Positions 6,854-15,803 of a stretch of 64,000 nt of DNA are shown piece by piece. The notes beneath the pieces were generated by a model, which was not told the origin of the DNA, made no database searches, and saw only the letters and a program-made list of their open reading frames with translations. Position 1 is the first letter of the stretch. Each line of letters begins with the position of its first letter. The stretch comes from Desulfacinum infernum DSM 9756 (GTDB taxonomy: Bacteria > Desulfobacterota > Syntrophobacteria > Syntrophobacterales > DSM-9756): assembly GCF_900129305.1 (NCBI RefSeq), contig NZ_FQVB01000006.1, positions 62,001 to 126,000 on the forward strand. The letters are read 5' to 3'. Both the position numbers and the translations under genes were made by a program.

Positions 6854-9541
6854 CTACTGGAGCGCCAGGTGGGGAGCGCGCAGGAGCCGGCTGATCTGGC
6901 GGCCGTAGTACTGGACCAACGGGCGATCCCCCACGAACTCGAACTTTTCCACCGTCTTGTCCCGTCCCTTTGCCTCATGGGCGCGCCGTTCCAGCAGCCC
7001 CTTCTCCACGTAGTAGGTGATGGCGTTTCGGCACACGATCTTGGAAACCGTTTCGGGCCTTTCGATCAGCTCCAGCTTCAGGTTCTTTTCTCCCGCGGCC
7101 AGGATCTTCTTGACGAAATCCTTTTCCGTATAGGGCTTCTTTTCCACGTAGCGCATGGATCTCAGCACGAGCCAGTAGGTTTCGAAGAAGTTCCGGATGA
7201 GCCCGTGGAAGGCCTGGGCGGCTGTCAGGCCCCGGTGGGTCAGAAGGTACGGCTGATCCTCGGAGGGCTCCATGTGGCGAAGCCACCCCAGGCGCTCGAA
7301 GACGTCCAGCACGTGCTTGGCCAGCTGATGATCCCGCACGTCCATGTCGTAAACGAATTCGTACTTGAAGAGATCCTTCATGAAGGCCAGGTCTTCCAGG
7401 ATCTGGCTCAGGCTGAACCGGAAGGTCTCCTGACTCAGGATGGACGTGGACACGAAGGCCGCCGGCAGCAGGAAGTGGATGATGTTGTTCTTGTAGTATT
7501 CCAGCGCCAGGCGCTTGGCATCCTCCATGGTGTAGACCTCGTCCTCCAGGTCGTCGTCCTCGTCCTTGAGGCGATCCAGGAGCTTGTTCTTCACCAGGTC
7601 CCGGATGGTTTCGTCCACCACCTGCTCGGCGTGGCGGAAAGTGCGGGAGAAGCGCACGTTGTTCTGTTCCAGATAGCGCAGGAAGGTGAGGCACGTGTTC
7701 AGGAGTTCCGCCTTGGACACCCCGCGGCGCGACCGGGACAGGAGTGCGGCGGAAACCAGGGCGTGGGGCGTCACCAAGGACGATTCGTTGATGGCGGAGA
7801 TGATCCGGTAGGCAAAATCCCGGTACATGGCATGGCGGAGCTTCCCGCTCATCTTCTCCAGATCGTACCGGTTCCGCTCCAGATAGCGTTGGAGCGACAT
7901 GGGTTCGGCGAACCGAACATAAACCCGCCCGTATCGTTTCTTGAGAAAACGCCGGGCCCGGACCAGCTGGCCCAGGTTCTCGTCCTGCTTGCTCCCGCCC
8001 TTGATCTCGTTGACGTACACCTCTTCTTCCGGAATGCGATCGTAACAGATGGCCGTGGGGACAAAGACCAGGTCGTCACAGAAGCCTTCCTGCACGGCCT
8101 GGATGAGGATGGACAGGAGCCCCATCTTGGGCAGCACCATCTTGCCGGTGCGGCTCCGGCCTCCCTCGATGAAAAATTCGATGTTGTGGCCGAACTGCAC
8201 CATGGTCTTCACGTAAAGCGAGAAAACCTCGGAATAGAAGCGCGCTCCCTTGAAGGTCCTCCGGATGAAGAAGGCGCCTCCCCGGCGGAAGATCGGTCCC
8301 AGGGGCCAGAAGGAGAGGTTCTTTCCCGCGGCGATGAAGGGCGAATAGAGATTGTTCCTGAAGAGGACGTAAGAGAGGATCAGGTAGTCGATGTGGCTCT
8401 TGTGGCAGGGCACATAGACCAGGGTGTTGTGGCGCGCGGCCTTTCGCACCCGGTTGAGGCTCTCCATGTCCACTTCGATTCCGTCGAACAGGTTGTTCCA
8501 CATCCAGGTGAGCACCCTCTCGGCGATCTGGATGAGGGTGTAGCTGTAGTCCGCGGCAATCTCCTCCAGGTATTCGTCCGCCTCTTTTCGGATCTTCCAC
8601 ACGGGCTCTCCCGACGCCTTGGCACGGCGACGCATGAAGGCTTCCAGCTTGGGATGATGGAGGATGATCTCCTTGAGCTCCAGCTTGGACTTGATCTGCG
8701 GTCCCACAATGGCCCGGCGAACCTCGTCGATGCTTTCGATGAGCCCGCGGCGGACTTCAAAGACCTGTTTGCGCCGCTCCCACAGATCCTCGGAAAGCTC
8801 CGTCTGGACCTCCTGGAGATTCACCGGTTCGCCCACTTCCATGACCGCGTAGGAATAGTTCCGGATGAAGGAAACCAGCTTCCTCAAAAGCCCTGGCCGC
8901 TCCGGATTGCCGAAGACGATCTCCCAGAACCCCCGGCGCTGCCTGCTGGGGGCCCGGCTGTAGAGCAGCATGAGGGGCACCACGTAGATGGGCCGGTCCA
9001 TCTTCTTTTGGATATCGAAGAGCTGTTCCAGCGGATCGTTTCGCACCATGACCGTGCGCTGGTAGTAGCCCTTTTCGCCCAGGAGGAAGAGAAGTCCCGA
9101 GCGACCTTCGCGCACCAGGCTTTCGTAGTGGCCCGAGGTGTAGGGGTCCGGGACGCCGTCCCGGGTGAGAAACCGGGCGAAGTTGTGCACAACGAGTTTC
9201 AGGGCGTACCAGCGCTTCTGCCAGAAATACGGGCGCAGATCGAAAAGGAACGTGGGGGCGGGAAGGCCCAGCTGGTGCAATCGCAGGTTCGCATAGACAA
9301 AATCCAGCTGGGACCGGTACTTGAGGGCGTAAACGACCGTCCCCTCCCGGCCCAGGGACTCCAGCATCTCCTGCTGATCCTGAGGGATGGCCGTCTTGGC
9401 GATGAGTTTTTCAAAGACGGGACGAAGCAGGAACTGGGGCCGCCCCGGAACGGAAAAACCGAAGGGATCTTCCCTGAGGCTCGATCCTTCCTGGCGGGCC
9501 GGAAGGAAACGCTCCTTGACTCTCTTCAACCAGTTGCTCAT
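6854..9541 (-). CDS. plsB: Glycerol-3-phosphate 1-O-acyltransferase, PlsB family
   Basis: At 895 residues it matches the large PlsB type (E. coli PlsB is about 800). It acylates glycerol-3-phosphate at sn-1, the first step of phospholipid synthesis, at the inner membrane. The acyltransferase blocks are clear: HKSHIDYL (HX4D catalytic motif, near residue 380), GAFFIRR, FIEGGRSRTGK and FVPTAICYDRIPE. The N-terminal 300 residues and the long helical C-terminal half resemble PlsB extensions. It diverges from recN across 116 bp. Confidence 0.9.
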   Translation of the reverse strand: MSNWLKRVKERFLPARQEGSSLREDPFGFSVPGRPQFLLRPVFEKLIAKTAIPQDQQEMLESLGREGTVVYALKYRSQLDFVYANLRLHQLGLPAPTFLFDLRPYFWQKRWYALKLVVHNFARFLTRDGVPDPYTSGHYESLVREGRSGLLFLLGEKGYYQRTVMVRNDPLEQLFDIQKKMDRPIYVVPLMLLYSRAPSRQRRGFWEIVFGNPERPGLLRKLVSFIRNYSYAVMEVGEPVNLQEVQTELSEDLWERRKQVFEVRRGLIESIDEVRRAIVGPQIKSKLELKEIILHHPKLEAFMRRRAKASGEPVWKIRKEADEYLEEIAADYSYTLIQIAERVLTWMWNNLFDGIEVDMESLNRVRKAARHNTLVYVPCHKSHIDYLILSYVLFRNNLYSPFIAAGKNLSFWPLGPIFRRGGAFFIRRTFKGARFYSEVFSLYVKTMVQFGHNIEFFIEGGRSRTGKMVLPKMGLLSILIQAVQEGFCDDLVFVPTAICYDRIPEEEVYVNEIKGGSKQDENLGQLVRARRFLKKRYGRVYVRFAEPMSLQRYLERNRYDLEKMSGKLRHAMYRDFAYRIISAINESSLVTPHALVSAALLSRSRRGVSKAELLNTCLTFLRYLEQNNVRFSRTFRHAEQVVDETIRDLVKNKLLDRLKDEDDDLEDEVYTMEDAKRLALEYYKNNIIHFLLPAAFVSTSILSQETFRFSLSQILEDLAFMKDLFKYEFVYDMDVRDHQLAKHVLDVFERLGWLRHMEPSEDQPYLLTHRGLTAAQAFHGLIRNFFETYWLVLRSMRYVEKKPYTEKDFVKKILAAGEKNLKLELIERPETVSKIVCRNAITYYVEKGLLERRAHEAKGRDKTVEKFEFVGDRPLVQYYGRQISRLLRAPHLALQ

Positions 9542-9657
9542 GATGACATCCGTCCTTTCTCCAGCCTTCGATGGGTCGAGCGAGGAAAAGAGGGTAACTT
9601 AGCAGATGCCCACGTCGTAGAAAACGTTTTTCCCGAATTCCCGAAAGAGCTCAGGCC

Positions 9658-11346
9658 GTGCTCAGTGAATTGATCGTCCACAACTTCGCCATCATCCGCC
9701 GCCTGCACCTTTCCCTGGACCCGGGACTCACCATTCTCACGGGCGAGACGGGGGCCGGAAAATCCATCCTGGTGGGGGCCGTCAACCTGGTGCTGGGAAG
9801 CCGGGCGTCCCAGGAGATGATCCGCACCGGTGCCGAAGAAGCCACCGTGGAGGCGGTCTTCACGTTCGACAGCCCCGACGTGCTGCGCCCGCGCCTGGAA
9901 CCCCTGGGATTGGAACCCGCCACGGAGCTCCTCATCAAGCGCACCGTCACCCGCAGCGGTCGAAACCGGGTCTTTATAAACGGTCAACTGGCAACCGTCC
10001 AGCAGCTTCAGGGGCTGGCTCAAGGCCTCATTTCCATCTCCGGCCAGCATGAACACCAGGTTCTTTTGGACCCCGACGTCCATCTGGAACTCCTGGACCG
10101 TTACGGAGACCTGGGCGGAGACGCGGCGAAGGTGCAGGAGGCCTTCCTGCGCTGGGCGGAAAAACGAGAGGCCCTGCGGCGGCTGCGGCAGATGAAGCGG
10201 CAGCGTCAGGAGCAATTGGACTTCATGCGCTTTCAGCTCCAGGAACTGGAAGCCGCGCAACTACAGGAAGGAGAAGACGAGGCCCTGGAAGCCGAAAGGC
10301 GCCTCCTGAAGCACGCGGCCACCCTCCATGAGTCCGCCTCCGCATCCTACGGCCTGATCTACCGGGACCAGGGGGCGGTGCTGGAGCGGCTGGACGACAC
10401 TTCCCGCCACCTGCAAACGATCGTGGAGATCGATCCCAGCCGGAAAAACCTCCTGGAATACGTGGAACAGGCCCGGATCCACATGGAAGAGCTCAGCCAC
10501 GGGCTCCAGCAGGTTTTATCCTCCATCCGGTTCGACCCGGGACGCCTGGCGGAGGTGGAAGACCGCCTGGCCGTCCTCGGCCGGCTGGCCAAGAAATACG
10601 GCCCCACGCTGGCGGACATGATCCGAAAGCGCGATGAACTGCGTCAGGCGGCGGCTTCCGATGCGGACGTGGAATGGGAAGAATCCCGGCTCGAAAAGGA
10701 GATCGCCACCGCCTTCGATGAATACCGGGAACTGGCGGGGGATCTTTCCCGCAAGCGGAAGGAAGCGGCCGGACGGCTCCGGGAGGACGTGGAAAAGGTC
10801 CTGGCCGACCTGGACCTTCCCCGGGCCCGATTCGACGCCGCCGTCCAGGTCCCTTCCCCACGGGATGTCGCGGCATGGGAGGCGGCGGCCACGGCCCGCG
10901 GTGTGGACCGGGTGGAGTTTCTCCTTTCCGCCAACCCGGGCGAAGACCTCAAGCCTCTGGCCAAGGTGGCATCCGGTGGAGAACTCTCCCGGATCCTCCT
11001 GGCCTTGAAGACGCTTCTCAGCCGTCAGGGGGAGGCGGAGACTCTCGTCTTCGACGAGGTGGACACGGGCATCGGGGGGCGCACGGCGGAGCTGGTGGGC
11101 CGGCAGCTCCAGGAACTGGCCGAGCGGTTTCAGGTCATCTGCATTACGCATCTGCCTCAGATCGCCTGCTTCGGCCGGCACCACTTCCGGGTCCACAAGG
11201 AAAGCGACGCCGATTCCACACGCACCTCAGTCACCCGCCTGGACGATCGGGAGCGGGTGGAGGAGCTGGCGCGCATGCTGGGCGGTGTCACCATCACGGA
11301 AAAGACGCTGGCTCACGCCCGCGAGTGGTTGGAAAAGGCGCGGTAG
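9658..11346 (+). CDS. recN: DNA repair protein RecN
   Basis: This 562-residue SMC-like ATPase takes part in double-strand-break repair. It begins MLSELIVHNFAIIRRLHL, typical of RecN. Walker A is GETGAGKS (about residues 29-36). Two long charged coiled-coil arms follow (about 160-230 and 290-370). Then come the ABC signature ASGGELSRILLALK and Walker B TLVFDEVDTGIGG. The start is a GTG. Its 3' end overlaps the convergent regulator gene by 34 bp, so the two transcripts are antisense there. Confidence 0.95.
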   Translation: MLSELIVHNFAIIRRLHLSLDPGLTILTGETGAGKSILVGAVNLVLGSRASQEMIRTGAEEATVEAVFTFDSPDVLRPRLEPLGLEPATELLIKRTVTRSGRNRVFINGQLATVQQLQGLAQGLISISGQHEHQVLLDPDVHLELLDRYGDLGGDAAKVQEAFLRWAEKREALRRLRQMKRQRQEQLDFMRFQLQELEAAQLQEGEDEALEAERRLLKHAATLHESASASYGLIYRDQGAVLERLDDTSRHLQTIVEIDPSRKNLLEYVEQARIHMEELSHGLQQVLSSIRFDPGRLAEVEDRLAVLGRLAKKYGPTLADMIRKRDELRQAAASDADVEWEESRLEKEIATAFDEYRELAGDLSRKRKEAAGRLREDVEKVLADLDLPRARFDAAVQVPSPRDVAAWEAAATARGVDRVEFLLSANPGEDLKPLAKVASGGELSRILLALKTLLSRQGEAETLVFDEVDTGIGGRTAELVGRQLQELAERFQVICITHLPQIACFGRHHFRVHKESDADSTRTSVTRLDDRERVEELARMLGGVTITEKTLAHAREWLEKAR

Positions 11347-12764
11347 TCCTCGGATCGAATCCCGTAGCGGCGCATGATCTTCTGGAGGGCGGCCCGGGTG
11401 AGGCCGCTCATCTCGGCGGCCCGCGAGACGTTTCCTTCCGTACGTTCCAATAGATCCCGAACATATCGGGAAGTGAATTCCTCCACGACCCTTTCCTTGG
11501 CGTCCTTGTACGGCACCACACGACCGTCTCCCGGCCCGCCTGCGGCCTTCCTTCCGCCGCCCACATTTCCCCCGAAGCCGGTCTCCAGTCGGCGAAGATC
11601 CTCGGCCCGAATCACGTCCTCCGGCGAAAACATCACCGCCTGGCGCACCACGTTCTGAAGCTGCCGGACGTTTCCCGGCCAGTCCCGACCCATGAGGGCC
11701 TCCAGTGCGCTTTCGGAGAATCGCTTCACCGAAACGCCCAGCTCTTCACAGGCCATGCGGACAAAGTGGGTCGCCAAAAGCGGGATGTCTTCCGGGATTT
11801 CCCGAAGCGCCGGCGTGCGGATGGTCACCACGTTCAGGCGGTAGAAAAGGTCTTCGCGGAAGGTGCGGTCCCGAATCTTTTCCTCCAGGTCCTGGTTGGT
11901 GGACGACAGGATGCGAACATCCACCTTCCTGGCCTTCACGTCTCCCAGGGGCTTGATCTCGCCTTCCTGCAAGGCGCGAAGGAGCTTGGTCTGCACGTTC
12001 ACCGGGATGTCCGCGATTTCGTCCAGAAAGAGCGTCCCGCTGTGGGCTTCCTCGAAGATGCCCCGATGATCCCGATCCGCTCCGGTGAAAGCTCCCTTCT
12101 TGTGGCCGAAAAGTTCGCTTTCCAGCAAGTGCTCCGGAATGGCCGGGCAGTTGATGGAAATGAGCGGGCGCTGCCCGCGGCGGCTCAGGCTGTGCACGGC
12201 CCGGGCCACCAGTTCCTTTCCCGTTCCGCTCTCTCCGCGGATCAACACGGCGTAGTCGGTTCGGGCCACGGCCTGGATGCGCTCGTACAGGCTCCGCATG
12301 GGCGCCGACTGCCCCACGAATTGCTCGAAAGGCGGCTTCCCCTCCGCCCGTCGCCTCAGATGGAGGTTTTCCCGGATCAGGCGGTTCCGTTCCATGGCCT
12401 TTTCCAGGACCCGGATCAGAGCCTGCCGGTCGAAGGGCTTGGTGACGAAATCGTAGGCCCCCTTCTTGATGGCTTCCACGGCCGTTTCGATGCTTCCGTA
12501 GGCGGTCATCATGACCACCGTGAGCCACGGGTCCTTGCGGCGAAGCGCCGCTAGTACCTCCATGCCGTCCATTTCCGGCATGCGGATGTCCAGGAGCACC
12601 ACATCGTAGAGTTCTTGCTCCACCCGGGCGACGGCCTGCGACGGCCGCGACGCCGTGTCCACCGCCACGTGGGGCATCTCGTAGCCCAGAAGGCGCCTCA
12701 GACCCTCCAGCATGTCCTCTTCGTCGTCCACGATGAGCAGTCTCGCCTTGTGCTCGTCGGTCAT
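11313..12764 (-). CDS. NtrC-family sigma-54-dependent response regulator
   Basis: At 483 residues, the receiver is at about 5-120 with DDEED at 13-17 and D59 (VVLLDIRMPEMDG). The AAA+ domain has Walker A GESGTGKE, GAFTGA and FLDEIADI. A Fis-type helix-turn-helix is at the end (VSRAAEMSGLTRAALQKIM). The ATG at 12764 overlaps the stop of the upstream kinase gene as ATGA, so the two are translationally coupled and form a cognate pair. A likely target is the sigma-54 promoter at 15667 that drives the divergent YeiH transporter. Confidence 0.95.
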   Translation of the reverse strand: MTDEHKARLLIVDDEEDMLEGLRRLLGYEMPHVAVDTASRPSQAVARVEQELYDVVLLDIRMPEMDGMEVLAALRRKDPWLTVVMMTAYGSIETAVEAIKKGAYDFVTKPFDRQALIRVLEKAMERNRLIRENLHLRRRAEGKPPFEQFVGQSAPMRSLYERIQAVARTDYAVLIRGESGTGKELVARAVHSLSRRGQRPLISINCPAIPEHLLESELFGHKKGAFTGADRDHRGIFEEAHSGTLFLDEIADIPVNVQTKLLRALQEGEIKPLGDVKARKVDVRILSSTNQDLEEKIRDRTFREDLFYRLNVVTIRTPALREIPEDIPLLATHFVRMACEELGVSVKRFSESALEALMGRDWPGNVRQLQNVVRQAVMFSPEDVIRAEDLRRLETGFGGNVGGGRKAAGGPGDGRVVPYKDAKERVVEEFTSRYVRDLLERTEGNVSRAAEMSGLTRAALQKIMRRYGIRSEDYRAFSNHSRA

Positions 12765-15322
12765 GTGAGATTCCTTTCCAGCGGCACGCGCACAACGAAC
12801 TCCGTCCATCGTCCCGGCTCACTCTCCACGGAGATCTCCCCGCCGTGGTCCTGCACGATCCCGTAGCTCACCGAAAGCCCCAGGCCCGTCCCTTCCCCCG
12901 TGTCTTTGGTGGAAAAGAAAGGGTCGAAGATCTTGTCCCGGATGGCCGGGTCGATGCCGGGGCCGTTGTCCCAGACCCGCACCTCCGCCGCATCCCCGTC
13001 CCGCCGGGTGGTGATCCGCACCACCCCACGACCGTTCAAGGCCTGGCGGGCGTTCATGAGCAGGTTCACCAGGACCTGCTTGATCCTCTCCACATCCAGG
13101 GGGATTTCCGGCAGATCGTCGTCCAGATGGATTTCCAGTCGGATCCCCCGTTTTCGAAACTGGTGGCTCATCATCTGGATCACATCCTCCACCATCTTGT
13201 TCAGGGAGGCGGGCCGGGGTTCGGACCCGGCCTGGCCGCGTGCGAACTTGAGAAGATCGGACACGATCCTCTGGCAGTTGAGGGCATGCTTTTCGATGAT
13301 GCCCACGTCCTTGAGCCCCATGGGAAAGTCCGCCATCTCCCGCTTGAGAAGGTCCGTGTAGCAGAGGATCACGCCCAGCGGGTTGTTGAGTTCATGGGCC
13401 AGCCCCGCCGTGAGCTGCCCCAGGGCCACCAAGCGCTCCGTCTGCTGAATCTTTTGCTCCACCCGTTTCTGGTGCGTGATGTCCTTGGCGTACCGGATCA
13501 CCCCGTCCACCCTCCCGGACTCGTCCAGGACGGGATAGAGGTGGACCAGATAGACTTCCCCCTGCGGACTGTGGACCTCTTCGGTCTTGGGCGTGCCGGT
13601 GTGGATCACCTCCTCCAGGCTGCATGCCGAAAAGGGACACCGCCCCTCTTCGTGCACCTCCGTGCAGAGCCGGCCCGTCACTTGGCTCAAATCCAACCCG
13701 AAACGCTCCAAATAAGCCCGGTTCACCATCCGGATTCGACCTTCCCGGTCCAGCAAAACCAGCATATCGCTGATCCCGTCCACCACCGTCTGCAAAAGCT
13801 CCTTGCTCTGCAGGAGCTTCTCCAGGTTGTTGAGGCTCTCCAGGGCCACGCCGATCTGACGGCCGATGGAAAAGAGCAGCTCCTGCATCTCGGGACCGAC
13901 GGCCTCCAGATTGACGCCGTGGAAGGTCATGACGCCCAGCACCCGGCCCCGGCAGCACAGGGGAATGTTGAGATAGGCCCCGTTCCCGCCTTCTTCGTAA
14001 AAGCTCACCTGCCCGCAGGCGGCTTCATTGAGGGAAGTGGGATAGTCGGGATGGTCTTCTTCCAAGATCAGGGAGCACCGGGCCGCGTCAAAATGGAGGA
14101 CCGGAAGGGGATCTTTCACATTGTTGGCGATCTGCAGCTCCAGACGGTCCGGGTTTTCCTTGAGCAGGTAGATGGCGGCGCCCTGGGCCGGAACGATTTC
14201 CAGGGTCCGTTGCAAAACTTCTGGAAGGATGTCGGTGAGACGCCGGGCCTGGGTAGTCATTTCCGCGATGGTGTTGAGGGTCTTCAATTCCCGATTTCTC
14301 TGGATCACCTGCCGACGCAGACGCTCCTGGGAATCTTCCAGGGCCCGCGTTCGATCGGCCACCATGCTCTCCAGGTTCTCCGAATGGAGTTCCAAACGGC
14401 GCCGGGCTTCATTGAGGCGGCTGACCATGGTTTGCGCCAGGCCGCTCAGTTCCTGGATCTCATCCTGAGACTCCATGCGCTGCTCGAGCTCTTCCTGTTC
14501 CGCGTCGCTCCACAGCCCCTGCTGGAAGATGCCCAGAAGGCCTTTCAGGTTGTGGACCACCACCCGGTTGAAAAAGAAGCTCAGAACGGCATAGAGAAGA
14601 GCCACACAGAGAAAACCCACCACGAAAACGGACAGGGCCATGCCTTTGATCTTGGCCATGGCCACCTCCACGGGGATTCCCACTCCCGTCACCCCGGCCA
14701 CGTCCCCCGGCTTTCTTCCGAAGCCGCGGTCCGTTCCGTAGAGCTCGATCAAGGATTGAGGCGCCTGGGACGGGTCCCCGTGGCAGTGCATGCAGCTTTC
14801 CCGGAAATAGACGGGCTTGAAGCGGTAATAGTAGGAGGTGCTGTGGAGCTTTACGATTCCCTGCCACTCCTGGCGGCCGCGATCGGTTTCGAAATACCGG
14901 ATCATTTCCCGTTCCAGCGGGTTGGCCTCGCTTTGGGGGTTCCTGGCATTGACGGCCACGCGCCGGTATACGTACTCGGGAAGACTCTCGCCGAATCGGT
15001 CCATCACCGCCCGGCTCACGTAGGACGTGGACATGGCCTCCAGGACGAACGCGTCCTTGCCCAACATCTCGTACATCTTCGGCCGGAGCACATGGCGCAC
15101 ATAGTTCCGGTTGGCCTCCACGGCCGCCATCACGATCTCGGACTTGTTGTAGGCCGCCTCCTCCAAGAGGCTCTTTTCCTGGACGTAGATGAGACCGGCT
15201 CCCAGCACGCAGAAACCCAGAAGGATCAGGGCCGTGCCGATCAAGAACTTCTTTTGAATGGTCAGCGACCGCCTCTGGGCGGACGATCGCCCTCCTTCTT
15301 CCGGATGTTTCCCATGGCTCAT
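12761..15322 (-). CDS. Membrane sensor histidine kinase with c-type-heme motif, GAF and PAS domains
   Basis: At 853 residues, transmembrane segments lie at about 25-47 and 228-251. The periplasmic part between them resembles the Tll0287/DUF3365 sensor fold and contains C177-M-H-C180-H181, a CxxCH motif for covalent heme. After a linker come a GAF domain (about 325-490), a PAS domain with extra cysteines (GRLCTEVHEEGRCPFSACS, about 500-620), the H-box GLAHELNNPLGV, and HATPase boxes ending DNGPGIDP, IFDPFFSTKDTGEGTGLGL. Start 15322 has AGGAG 7 bases upstream. It likely senses redox state or a heme ligand and phosphorylates the overlapping NtrC-type regulator. Confidence 0.9.
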   Translation of the reverse strand: MSHGKHPEEGGRSSAQRRSLTIQKKFLIGTALILLGFCVLGAGLIYVQEKSLLEEAAYNKSEIVMAAVEANRNYVRHVLRPKMYEMLGKDAFVLEAMSTSYVSRAVMDRFGESLPEYVYRRVAVNARNPQSEANPLEREMIRYFETDRGRQEWQGIVKLHSTSYYYRFKPVYFRESCMHCHGDPSQAPQSLIELYGTDRGFGRKPGDVAGVTGVGIPVEVAMAKIKGMALSVFVVGFLCVALLYAVLSFFFNRVVVHNLKGLLGIFQQGLWSDAEQEELEQRMESQDEIQELSGLAQTMVSRLNEARRRLELHSENLESMVADRTRALEDSQERLRRQVIQRNRELKTLNTIAEMTTQARRLTDILPEVLQRTLEIVPAQGAAIYLLKENPDRLELQIANNVKDPLPVLHFDAARCSLILEEDHPDYPTSLNEAACGQVSFYEEGGNGAYLNIPLCCRGRVLGVMTFHGVNLEAVGPEMQELLFSIGRQIGVALESLNNLEKLLQSKELLQTVVDGISDMLVLLDREGRIRMVNRAYLERFGLDLSQVTGRLCTEVHEEGRCPFSACSLEEVIHTGTPKTEEVHSPQGEVYLVHLYPVLDESGRVDGVIRYAKDITHQKRVEQKIQQTERLVALGQLTAGLAHELNNPLGVILCYTDLLKREMADFPMGLKDVGIIEKHALNCQRIVSDLLKFARGQAGSEPRPASLNKMVEDVIQMMSHQFRKRGIRLEIHLDDDLPEIPLDVERIKQVLVNLLMNARQALNGRGVVRITTRRDGDAAEVRVWDNGPGIDPAIRDKIFDPFFSTKDTGEGTGLGLSVSYGIVQDHGGEISVESEPGRWTEFVVRVPLERNLT

Positions 15323-15666
15323 GGATGTCTCCTGAATGAAAGTATCTCCGAGACCCCGCCACTCCCGAGGAAGCACGCACCCACAGATCGTATGGGGCCA
15401 AGCTGCCTCGTGGGTGACGGGGACGCGGCGGAACGGGCCGCTCTTCCTCCTCCGGACTGTTTCTCGATGCCGGATCTGCGTGGGGGATTCTAGCGGCAAC
15501 CCCTCCACGGGAAAAGGCACAAACGCGCGATATGCCAACTCACGGAAGCACCGCCAACGCCGGGAGGCACACCTTTTTGCAAGCCCTGCCCGTAAGTGTG
15601 CCGACTCACCCTTTCTTTTCCGCACAAAAACAGTGGGTTGCAAAAACCCTGCCCAATTGTTCCTTT
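15323..15666. promoter_or_regulatory. Divergent regulatory region with repeated candidate activator site
   Basis: No gene is evident. Two direct copies of TTGCAA-(1-3 bases)-CCCTGCCC lie at 15577-15591 and 15638-15654. They are 61 bp apart (about six helical turns), upstream of the sigma-54 promoter. They are candidate binding sites for the NtrC-type regulator at 11313. A loose inverted repeat ACCCAC/GTGGGT spans about 15379-15415. Confidence 0.45.
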
Positions 15667-15681
15667 TGGCACCTTCCTTGC
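15667..15681 (+). promoter_or_regulatory. Candidate sigma-54 promoter (-24/-12) of the YeiH operon
   Basis: TGGCACC-TTCC-TTGC differs from the consensus TGGCACG-N4-TTGC at one weak position and has the exact GG/GC offset of 12 bases (15668 and 15680). It predicts a start near 15693 and a leader of about 110 bases before the ATG at 15804. Confidence 0.8.
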
Positions 15682-15803
15682 CTTAATGAGGAAACGCCAG
15701 CTGGTTTCGTCTTTTTTTGGGTTTGGATTGTGCCGCGACACACCCCGTGGAGCGGCCGGGTCCCGGAAACGTCATTTCGAGTGAATTGCAAAGGAGAGTT
15801 GGA

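Noticed and set aside
6869-9673. 934-residue open frame antisense to plsB, and similar long antisense frames (12845-15493, 24519-26975, 4596-6743, 2150-3499)
   Set aside because: They mirror the GC-rich codons of clear genes on the other strand, have no known motifs and lack ribosome sites.
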